A DNA stretch of 64,000 bases. Source: Talaromyces rugulosus. Taxonomy: Eukaryota > Ascomycota > Eurotiomycetes > Eurotiales > Trichocomaceae. Below are positions 55,716 through 64,000 of this stretch, in pieces (position 1 is the stretch's first letter; each line of letters starts with the position of its first letter). The DNA lies in assembly GCF_013368755.1 (NCBI RefSeq), contig NC_049566.1, positions 3,782,001 to 3,846,000 of the forward strand, read 5' to 3'. Below the pieces are notes generated by a model. That model saw nothing but the letters and a program-made list of their open reading frames with translations, was not told where the DNA came from and searched no databases. The translations under genes and the position numbers were made by a program.

Positions 55716-56225
55716 ATGGCCAAAGAAAACGTCACTATTGCTATCATTCTCAACCTTTTTGTGGCGTTATGTACTCTCGTTGGTGTCTGTATCTGCCACA
55801 GGCGAAATGTGTGCCTTCGTAGACGTGGACGCGGACTCCCTATCAGTGAGCCACTATCTTCCAATATTTATTCCTCGAAATCAGGCGGTACTGCCAATTC
55901 CGAGCGTAATTCTCGGCAAGAGATTAATTCCCGCCCGTCACACCGGCCCCGAGCGAAAAGCAGAGTTATTTCGCATCCAGAAGCCCCAAGGAAGCAGACA
56001 ACTCCCACAACTTCAACTCGCCCGACTCGCTCATCTCGGTCAACACGTCCAACTCGGTCAACTATCTCATCTCGCTCACCTCGCTCAAATTCGGTGTCTG
56101 TGCCTGACACTGGTGATCCCAATGTGACTGGCAAGCAGAGCGAAAAGCGTGATAGATCAGCTCAAAATACTGATGAAGATGATGGTGCATTTAATGTGAT
56201 GCCTAGTGCACGCAACAGACAATAA
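55716..56225 (+). CDS. Hypothetical small membrane-anchored basic protein
   Basis: Single exon, 169 residues, ATG in good context (ACCATGGCC). After MAKENVT comes a single hydrophobic segment IAIILNLFVALCTLVGVCIC, followed at once by HRRNVCLRRRGRG, so the positive-inside rule puts the long tail in the cytosol. The tail is Ser/Arg/Thr-rich, with repeats of the type RPTRSSRSTRPTRS, then an acidic end (NTDEDDGAF). No family recognised. Low complexity means it could be poorly conserved; a chance frame cannot be ruled out, but the start context and the sharp membrane-to-basic switch favour a real gene. Confidence 0.5.
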   Translation: MAKENVTIAIILNLFVALCTLVGVCICHRRNVCLRRRGRGLPISEPLSSNIYSSKSGGTANSERNSRQEINSRPSHRPRAKSRVISHPEAPRKQTTPTTSTRPTRSSRSTRPTRSTISSRSPRSNSVSVPDTGDPNVTGKQSEKRDRSAQNTDEDDGAFNVMPSARNRQ

Positions 56226-56759
56226 GAAGGTTGCTTGGTGAATAAGTTTTTGGGTTATTCAATGCTTATGGGAGGTCCTAGGTATTAGTTTCTTTTGCAT
56301 AGATGTATGAGACCCACTCTTGAGTCATGTTTGAACAGAAGTTGAACGCAACATTGCAGAAATCTAATCTTTGCAACCTATATGACGAAAGATACAAGAA
56401 GCCCTTCATATTAAAATTTTATTTTAGGATATTCTCCTGTTTTTTTAGGGTTAAATGTATGTCAAGTTTATACAATGCTACAAGCCACTATACAACTTTG
56501 ATAACCCCGTTTATTCCTCACTGAAACTGGACTTGCTCCGCTGGGAACCGTTTTTCATCCGGAGTGCCTTTGACGTACACACCGCAGAAAGACAAACTTG
56601 CAGAGTTTAAAGACATCTTAATAGTGAAAGTAGCCTGGTGAAATTCCGTAGATCCTATCTGTATGGTAGGGATATTGAGACCATGAAGGTCCAGTTGAAA
56701 ACTAACAAGTTCACTGACATCTGCGCATAATATTTTGAGCTAAATGCATAACAATTGGT
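56226..56759. other. Intergenic region
   Basis: About 530 bases, AT-rich, with no gene. It joins the 3' flanks of the orphan membrane protein gene and the broken Hsp70-like gene. Confidence 0.5.
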
Positions 56760-58487
56760 TTAGGCTGGCATACTCTCATCATCTTCGTATTTCATTGGAA
56801 TCTCCTGTTCACATGCATATATGTGAATAACTGGTTTACATGCCTTGTGCGCCGGGATTCCAGGCCTAACTCGTCGCAGCTGCCGAAATTCAAACGACAT
56901 TGGCTCTCCATCCCGGATGCTTGCGCCCTTCCGTGTTATTAGCAAGAGGTATGGCAAATAAATAAAGCGCGTTTGCACCGCAGCGTGTACTTTTAGTAAC
57001 ATCTACATACCTTTCTTGTGAACCATTGGATCATCTTAATCTTATTCCCATCCTCTCGAATCTCTCTACACCGTCATTAGCCGCAACTTTCCAGCTATTT
57101 TCAATAAAAAACTACACTTGCCTTCTACTTTCTGGATCTCTGCCTTCACGAAAGTCATGGTAGGCCTTTGTGCCGTAATTCCTACCTGCAACCCGGGACA
57201 ACACCATAGTCGAGATGACATTGAAGCTTCCATCATCATGTCCAATAATTCCCATCCCAGCAAATCCGGCGGCCAGGGCATCGCGTGCAATTGCTGTGCA
57301 GCTGCTTACAAATTTAGCAGAATGGATCTGGGGAGAGTTAAAAGAGGGGGGGGGTTCACTCAGAAGCCTTACCTGTTGTCAATCTGTTCGACTATTATCC
57401 CATCTTTGATGACATTATCAGTCTCTTCGATCTTTTTCTTCAGATAAAGATTCCGCCCAAATCTACCAGCAAGAATGACTGAGTTCACCTTCCCCTTGGT
57501 GTGGGAAATTTGGTCACGAACAAGACCCTGGACTTTAGTGATAACCTCGTCAAAAACATTCTCACGCAATTCTGCTGTCGTGAAAGTAAAAAGGTTCTTC
57601 TTCACACCATGGCGCCTGCTGGGAACCAGGCCTTCAATCCAAACTGATGCATCCTCTACATTTTCGCCCGTGAATTCAGGCTTAATGACTTCCTCAAATT
57701 TTCTCAAAGATTCCTCTATAAATGAAGGTTCCCAGCCAGGATAATCCGCAAACTTTTCTTGGAGATATTTTTCAAATATCCTGTTCAAAAAAATGCTGCC
57801 ATAGAGTCCGCCTGACGGTGTTGCCGCCATTTCAAGCTTGCGACATAGGGGCTCCGTTGGCAAGAACTTGACAGTGTAAGAAGCAACATCGACTGTGCTG
57901 GTCGGGTTTACTCATTGTTAACTATTGTTCCTAATCCGGAATTGACAGAACTTACCCTCCATCAGCATCACAAATTACATATGTTTCGTTTTCGTCCAAC
58001 CGAACCATCGTCTGGGTTGCATAGAGACATGCAGCCTCTGGCTCCGAGGTGACCTGGAGCTGGCTACCGTCACCCATACCAGCTCTCTCAGCGCAACGTA
58101 GTGTCTTATCTTGCACAGCATGATCCCACAGAGCTGGAACGGTGATGATATAGTCTCTGGGGAAATTTTTCAGTTTCTTATTTGCGTTGAGACCAAAGAA
58201 GCTGTCCACAGACTCTTTGATGCTTCTGAGAAAGTTTGCGACAAGATTCTCGCATTCTTCGCCCTTGACAGGAGGCAACGCAGTCTGGCTTTTGTACTTA
58301 TTTATAAGCTCTGATTCTCGAGCCCGGCGCACTTCAAAGCCATCACAGAGACCAAGTTTAAACCATTCGTGGACTTTGTGTCCGAGGTTCGAGTACTTCT
58401 GGGCTTGGAAGCACCATTCGTATGCCCCTGTGGTGCCGTTGTTACGAAACAAATTTTCTCTCGATTTGGAAACTTGCAACAAGTATT
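56760..58487 (-). pseudogene. Hsp70-like (HSPA12-type) ATPase gene lacking its 5' end
   Basis: Five exons can be joined on the minus strand: 57956-58487, 57373-57897, 57118-57301, 57011-57061 and 56760-56927, all in frame to a stop. They carry the family block YIITVPALWDHAVQDKTLRC, SEPEAACLYATQ, the phosphate-2 motif DADGGTVDVASY, VILAGRFGRNLYLKKKI and a normal C-terminus. What is missing is the start: the opening phosphate-1 motif (consensus D-F-G-T-T) is absent, the frame has no ATG before the middle of exon 1, and a stop lies just upstream. The best reading is an internal exon with an AG acceptor at 58488-58489 whose upstream exon is gone. DNA upstream reads as a different, decayed gene on the other strand. 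Members of this fungal family often sit in variable regions. A distant 5' exon was searched for by eye up to about 58700 and not found. Confidence 0.65.
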
Positions 58488-59574
58488 TCAAGACTTTTCA
58501 AGAAGAAGTGCTTGGTCCAGCTACTGAGCTCAAACAAAACATGGCTTGTTCGTCGGATAAATACTACTTCACAGTGCCCGAGCTACCAGAACGATCCGTC
58601 ATGGAGGACAGGTTTTGTGATTTCACTCTCAGAGACCTGGCAAGATGGAGAGAGCTAAGCACGTTGGATGGGTTTTACGGTGCCTTCTTCTGCTGTTTAT
58701 TTCCTGGAGTATCTCAGGCAGGAACCGCACCAAGCGAAACCGAACCAGATTACCTCCTAGTCAAACCAGTCGTTACCGTACTTGACAATGCAGGAGTCGA
58801 GTTCATGCGAGAAATGCGAGAAAAAGGAGAAAGTGTCGCCAAAAGCCAAGCTGAAAGTCCAGCTTCGGCGGATACACCTTGTTGACCAAGCCCTAGTGAC
58901 CCTCCATCGACAGCGCCATCCTTTGAGGAATCGAGTAATAATAGCAATCCTTCCACTCGTCGAAATAGCGTCACTTCAGATAAGCATTGAGGTCATAGAT
59001 TTAGAGATGAAAACCCTCCACGTCCTCGTGAGAGCACTGAGAGAGAAGTTGCAGACATAACACTCATAGAAAACCCAAGAAGAACCACCGTCGAGTAAAA
59101 GGTCGAAAGGGGGGTCCCCGGAAGACAAAAGGGTCCGAGTCATGGAGGGATAGCAGGTGTCAACTCTGAATTTGCTTTATACGAAGTGCACGTGGAATTC
59201 GGACCGGTGAGTATGGCTTGTTGTAAGTATACTGATTTGATTTATCTGGGGTTTTGTTTAATCCTTATATTTTTGATTTAGTAGTTGCAACATTGAACAT
59301 GTACTTGTTTTAGTCGCTGTTGATTTTTTATTTTTTTCTTTCCCCAGGAGTAGTAACACCCAAAGGATTCTTAACCCCTCCTGTCCATTCGCCTAATTGA
59401 TCGAAATATAGTAAGTAAATCTAGCATATCAACAACATCCACGACATATTTGTCTCCCCAGTAACCTGCTGCAAAACACTCACCCTCCCCCAATGGTACG
59501 GGGACGATCCGTTGAGTATATTCAGCCCTTGGGAACTGGAGGCGATTTGTAGGCTGCTATTACTAGCAAAATAG
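58488..59574 (+). pseudogene. Decayed reading frame with three in-frame stop codons
   Basis: From about 58488 one frame reads protein-like sequence (EEVLGPATELKQNMACSSDK, SVMEDRFCDFTLRDLARWRE, DYLLVKPVVTVLDNAGVEFM) to a TGA at 58883. It goes on in the same frame through PSPSDPPSTAPSFEESS to TGA at 58988, through FRDENPPRPRESTEREVADI to TAA at 59096, and through ALYEVHVEFGPV to a GTGAGT donor at 59207. An acceptor before 59462 would allow LTLPQWYGDDPLSIFSPWEL, ending with TAG at 59572-59574. TGA and TAA can arise from CGA and CAA by one C-to-T change each, as in repeat-induced point mutation. No family is recognised, and chance open frames cannot be fully excluded. Confidence 0.4.
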
Positions 59575-59806
59575 AACTTAAGTGTACATAGAATAGTAGA
59601 AGGAGCAGTAGTTATTGATGTATCGCTACATATTTACCACGTCTAATGAGTCTCAAAAAGATTAAATTAAAACGAAATCGACTATTGCTAAAGTAAAGGA
59701 TTCGGTACAAAATAAGTGCAAGTTGAGCCATTCGTGGTTAGGTGGAACAAATAAAAAGCTTCCATATCTCTCATTACTAATCTTGACATGGCGAGACGGT
59801 CCTCAA

Positions 59807-62413
59807 TTAGGCGTGTTTGCCGTTTAAGCACTCCTGGTCGCTGGCATCCAAAATATCGTACTCATCATCGGTGAGGAACCCGGGCTCGTCCTCGGTGTCG
59901 ACATCTTCGAGTTTCAGACTCTCGATATCTTCCAAAATATCCCGCTCGTCCGAGCTAGACAACGGAGGGGCCGGGGGAGCGGTCGAGATTGCCTCATGGG
60001 TGCTAGAGACTGGGGACTCCTTTTCGAGCTTGGGGAAAATCATGTTACTCTCAGTCAGAGCAGTCTCAGACTTGATTTCGGCAGGCTCTTCAACTGGGTC
60101 TTCCACGGCTTGCGGCTCTTCAACGACCTTGATATCACACCACAGCTTGTGTCCAAATGGAGTTCCGTCTTGCAGCTTCAAACGCCAGTACGAAATGGCC
60201 GTGCCGGTTTGCTGAGGGCTCTTGAGAGTAACGGTAAAGTTAGCCGACTCAGATGGGCCCACAGGGCTAGTCAATTCGTTGCTGGACATGGCCGACCGAA
60301 GCGCCTGAGTGCTGGAAGGGTGGTCCGAGTCAATGTTGAACATGACATCTCCACCAACATAGCCAACACTAGTTCCAACAGGCCATGACAGCGGACCAGG
60401 GTTGTAGAGCGTCCATGTCTGTTCGAAAACGTGAGAGGGGGCGATGGGCGTGCCATCGGGTACTGTGTCCCGCGTAAAGTAGGCGCCGTGCTCTTCAGTG
60501 GTCACAGGCTCTGGCTCCTCTACGGATGCCGCAGTCTGGTGGTGGGTTTCAGGCTGCTCCGCTTCTTCTGCCTTCTCGTCGTTTTGTTCACCCTCGTTGG
60601 TGGTCTGTGTAGCCGAAGTTTGGCTGACTACCGTAGAAGTGGGCGGCAACACTGGAGCGCTACGATCGCCCATGACAACTTGGCGACCACCAAAGCCATC
60701 ATCGCCAAGCGTGCTTACACTCACATTGCGTACACCAGTCTGGAACTTGATCAATGGATGGGTACGGTTGTGTGGGTTGGTAGGCAGGGCTTCGCAGGCT
60801 TGGCAAAAGTCAGTATCGTGACAGATAGCACACTTGTAGCGAACGCCAATGATGCAAGTCGCCGAAGTCTTGTTGCGGCATAGAGGTCCATCGCAGTAGA
60901 TGTTGTGGTGAAGTTCCTGGGGCTGAATAGAGCTGGGAAGAGGCATGTAGATGGGGACGAAGCCGTGGCCGGGGTGAGTCTGATGTGCCGCCTTGATGCA
61001 TGACGAGCAATAATCAAAATCGGGACATGCAAGGCACTTGTGGCGTTCTCCTATAATGCGCTGTTGATAGTTAGCATTGGGATCCCTTTACAGTACTCGG
61101 ATTGAAGTTACCTTGTCACATCCATCGCACAGTGCTCGATGGCGAACTGGGCCGGCAGGCAAGTTGTTCGAAGCTAATTCGCCGCATTGAATGGCCGAAA
61201 AGCTGTGACTGTGGCTATGGGCGTTTTTCAAAAGACAAGCAAAGCACAAGTCATAGTCTTCACAGGTGTTGCACGTCACCATCTTGGCCTCGGGGAATTC
61301 TATCAGTTATTAGCACTTATACATCACGAAGGAAGCAAATTTTAACATACCACGGAAGCAAGCGTCACAGGTGCGCTTATCGCCAACATCAAGGGCTTGG
61401 GCGATAATATTGGCCGCTTGTTTAGCTAGTGGGGCTGTCTTGGAGCAGCCTGATTTCTGAAGGTCGTTGGATGGCTTGTGCACCGAAGGCTCTTGAACCC
61501 GCTTTGGAGCAAGGGTTTCGGTGGTGCTATTTTTTATAAGTCCATTCTGAACCAGGCGTTTAAGAAGCCAGTGCTCGTCGCCAGAGCAGGTCACACCCGC
61601 CTCGACGCAACCAAGGCACAAGTCGTAGTCTCCGTCATCGCAAATGGCGCAGTGGTAGTGGTCGGTAGAGATCACGCGTCCACAGTGGTTGCAATCTATA
61701 CAGAACGAACCATTTGCAGTGTCATCCTTGGAAAACCGAAGGGCATATGCAGACTGTGGCGGTTTGAACGACAAGGGCAGAGGAGCAACGCCGTGCGAGC
61801 GAGAAGCCTCGGCGTCTTGAGGCATGGTGTTGGAAAGCGGCGAGCTGAGAACAGTATCCAGATAGCTGTGACGCTGAGAAGCTTGTTCCTTCTGCGATGG
61901 GAGTTCAAGGATGGAAGCTGCGGGAGCTTCGGCACTGGGTGTCGTCGGGGACGAAGTCACCTTGATACGGAGCTTGAGCTTCGCTTTGGCGGCACGGTAG
62001 AGCTGTTTGTAGATGGCCGGGTTCTCACTATCCAGCTGCACGTAGCTGGCAGCACTGTCCGAGTAGCGCTCGAGAGACAAGGTAAAGTGGGGAGGAATGG
62101 CGAGGAGTTGGCGAATCTAGATGGACAGAATGTGATGTTAGTAAGGGTAGTCGAGGACTCGAGGCAGAAGAGCGAGGTTAATCGGGGAAGACTAAGCTAG
62201 GCTCTCGGAACGGGAGCTCCGAGATAAGAAGGCGGTGAGGGGGGCAGGAAGGACCACGCAATCAGCAAAGCATACCTTCTGGGGAAAGACACGGGCGCCC
62301 AGATCTCGCAGAGGGATCTTGACGCGGCGGTTGACAGATTCGTTCTGCAGGATCTTGATGGTGACCAGCGTGTCAGGGCCAACGGGCGGAGCTGGGGGCG
62401 TGGGAGTCGCCAT
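59807..62413 (-). CDS. Nbr1-like selective autophagy receptor (PB1, four ZZ fingers, FW domain)
   Basis: Four exons on the minus strand: 62276-62413, 61351-62116, 61112-61299 and 59807-61060; 2346 bases, 781 residues. A PB1 domain occupies about residues 15-100 (VTIKILQNESVNRRVKIPL, IYKQLYRAAKAKLKLRIKV). Four ZZ-type zinc fingers follow: about 184-223 (FCIDCNHCGRVISTDHYHC), 293-335 (two exons), 355-400 (CDGCDKRIIGERHKCLACPD) and 416-470 (YKCAICHDTDFCQACEALP). The FW (NBR1-type Ig-like) domain lies at about 553-677 (QTWTLYNPGPLSWPVGTSV). An acidic C-terminus holds DDEYDILDASD, a good Atg8-binding LIR with core Y-x-x-L. In the cell it should link cargo, such as peroxisomes or vacuolar hydrolases, to autophagosomes. 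No UBA domain is seen at the C-terminus, as in fungal members. Confidence 0.93.
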
Positions 62414-62595
62414 GGCGGACGCGGAGGATGACGGAAGAGTTCACTCGTAAAAAGCGCCCGAAGATAAGCTAGCTAGGCAAAAAAAACTATCTATCGATGA
62501 TTCGATGGTAATCGTGAAGACAACGCTAGCGAAGAGGCTAGAGGTAAGTGATGGAGAGACACGCAGGCTGATGAAATAAAAAGAGATGTTGGAGG

Positions 62596-62615
62596 GAGAG
62601 AGAGAGAGAGAGAGA
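62596..62615. repeat. GA microsatellite
   Basis: About ten GA units upstream of the Nbr1-like gene, in its likely promoter or 5' leader. Confidence 0.8.
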
Positions 62616-62794
62616 TGGAGGCAGCAATGAAAAGGTGAGGACGGGAGGGAGGAGTTAATGAGGGGGCCCGCCGGAGCCTAGTTAGTAAGTACGTACTAAG
62701 GGCAAGTGTAGCAGTGCGGGGATGGCCAATCAGACTGCACTGATCGATACCAAAGTGGGGCCGCCGCCTACTTCCCCATCTGTATATGCCACAG

Positions 62795-62824
62795 ATATAT
62801 ATATATATATATATATGTGTGTGT
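62795..62824. repeat. (AT)11 (GT)4 compound microsatellite
   Basis: Eleven AT units at 62795-62816 run directly into GT units. Non-coding; a probable length polymorphism. Confidence 0.9.
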
Positions 62825-63733
62825 ATAATAAATGCATGTATAAATACTATTTTGTATATATACCAATACGGGTCGCATCTAAGTACATTTAGCCGGTTTT
62901 CCTTTCGTCAACTGCTTCAATTTGGCCCAAGGTGTCCGCCGAGTCACAAGAACCATCGTCGGGATTGCTGGCCGTGATGCTATAAACTAGCCCTAAAGGG
63001 TCTAGCGGACCCCGCTTGGCCGCTACACAGCTTCTGATTGGCTGGTGGGAAGTCCATTGATGTGACAGGTCTAGATTTCCTATGACGATGATGTGGGACA
63101 AAAATCATACGACTCACGCAATGCGGTGTCACATGACACGTGGATTTAGGTTACGGTACAATAACAATAATGGCTGAAACAACTTTTGCATTTTCCTGAT
63201 CCCTGTCCGCCGAGGCCGGCCGCTTCCGACGGTCCGTATACTATGCTGTAGAGCTGGTTGCGGATAGGGGAATCGCTTGAAAACGCTGCGCGCCGTGCTA
63301 CTCCACATGATATTGAGATATCGAAAAACGGAAGCAAAAGGGAAAGTACCAAAGAACAATCAAGAAGAGACATGGGCAAAGAAAAGAAAAAAGGAATAAT
63401 ACTGGCCCAAAACCCCCCGAGCTACAACACGAAGCGAGGCAGGAATTAAAGAATAAAGAATAAAGAATGATCGCTGGAATGCATGCATGGTGTGAAGACA
63501 TGAATCTAACAGAAAAGGCTCTCCAAAGCATGCTGAGGGAAGACAACGTGCATCACAAGACACAGGCTGGGAATTCAAAATGCGTTAACCAATGGTAGAT
63601 GTAGAGAATAGCATCAATGACCCAAAAACCAAAAAGAGAATGCTATTGATAGCGGCGAGAGTAACCAAAACAAATGATGATGGGTTGTCACCGGCGGACA
63701 TCAAAAATAAACTCTTTCATAGCCACGCCGTCA

Positions 63734-64000
63734 CTAAGCCGGATAATAGCCTCCAGATTGCTGCGGGTAGTAATACGTCGTTCCAGGCGGCGTCATCATG
63801 CCTCCCATCCCAACAACACCCCCTTGGGGATATGAAGGATTGGAATAAAGTTCGGCGGCATCGTAGAAATAAACCGTACCATTGGCTTCGTGGGCTACAG
63901 TACCTGCTTGCGAGGCTTGCTCTCCTCCAGTGGCTTGGCTTTGTGGTAAAGGCGCTGGCGGAGGAGGTGCTGGCATGACATAAGGTTGGCCAGGAGGTGG
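63734..64000 (-). CDS. C-terminal end of a Pro/Tyr/Gly-rich protein (partial)
   Basis: Open frame entering from the right edge on the minus strand and ending at a stop at 63734; 88 residues visible. It begins PPPGQPYVMPAPPPPAPLPQ and ends MTPPGTTYYYPQQSGGYYPA. Such tails occur in RNA-binding and splicing proteins of fungi, but no domain is visible and I do not name it. The frame is open to the window edge, so the gene continues beyond. Confidence 0.6.
   Translation of the reverse strand, partial: PPPGQPYVMPAPPPPAPLPQSQATGGEQASQAGTVAHEANGTVYFYDAAELYSNPSYPQGGVVGMGGMMTPPGTTYYYPQQSGGYYPA

Larger units (their letters stand above)
62414..63733. other. Intergenic region with microsatellites
   Basis: About 1.3 kb: promoter of the Nbr1-like gene and 3' flank of the next gene. 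A GA repeat lies at about 62596-62615, and an AT repeat followed by GT repeats at 62795-62824. The open frames at 63129-63578 and 63592-63978 do not look coding. Confidence 0.5.

Noticed and set aside
58187..58487. Plus-strand continuation of the decayed frame into the Hsp70-like gene
   Set aside because: This part is antisense to well-conserved Hsp70-like coding sequence, so only the portion right of about 58488 is considered.
61478..62200. 240-codon plus-strand open frame
   Set aside because: Antisense to the second exon of the Nbr1-like gene, which carries clear PB1 and ZZ motifs.

Overview
This is a window from the nuclear genome of a filamentous ascomycete (Pezizomycotina), most likely a member of the Eurotiales such as an Aspergillus, Penicillium or Talaromyces relative. 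The reasons are short GT-AG introns of about 50-85 bases with CTAAC/CTGAC-like branch sites, about 25 genes in 64 kb on both strands, and a gene set typical of that group: a white-collar-1/LreA photoreceptor, an ApsB/Mto1-type spindle-pole and septum organiser, fungal Zn2Cys6 regulators, a fungal trehalose-phosphate phosphatase and an Nbr1-type autophagy receptor. The species call is inference. All exon joins were made by hand from splice signals and frame consistency. No prokaryotic features, CRISPR arrays, rRNA or convincing tRNA genes were found.

Layout. 1-12.6 kb: the 3' end of a phospholipase D1 gene, the LreA photoreceptor, a Ras-like GTPase and the large coiled-coil ApsB/Mto1 gene, all on +. 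12.8-20.2 kb: quinolinate phosphoribosyltransferase (NAD synthesis), aldose 1-epimerase and a Zn2Cys6 regulator, all on -, separated by 2 kb AT-rich spacers. 21.9-29.5 kb: a small mitochondrial-type protein, a monocarboxylate-permease-like MFS transporter and a PDAP1/HASPP28 protein on +, then an UNC-50/Gmh1 Golgi protein and a Gln/Tyr-rich hypothetical on -. 30.3-33.5 kb: a tail-to-tail pair of a small Zn2Cys6 regulator and a DHA1-type MFS exporter, the part most like a small accessory or metabolite locus. 36-48.2 kb: conserved housekeeping genes, namely a Sec7-PH Arf exchange factor, a Tps2-type trehalose-6-phosphate phosphatase, a degenerate mitochondrial poly(A)-polymerase-like protein and a LETM1-like mitochondrial protein.

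49.5-59.6 kb is more accessory: an isochorismatase-like hydrolase, a divergent protein kinase, an orphan protein, a Mn-type CDF transporter, an orphan one-membrane-pass protein, a decapitated Hsp70-like gene and a decayed reading frame beside it. 59.8-64 kb holds a four-ZZ-finger Nbr1 homologue and the 3' end of a Pro/Tyr-rich gene.

I see no single operon-like new system. The points most worth a second look are the broken Hsp70 locus with its neighbour carrying in-frame stops, the poly(A)-polymerase-like protein that has lost catalytic acids, two microexons of 13 and 17 nt, a Ras protein with no CaaX box, an orphan gene with competing reading frames, and two palindromic CGG-rich elements that could be Zn2Cys6 binding sites.
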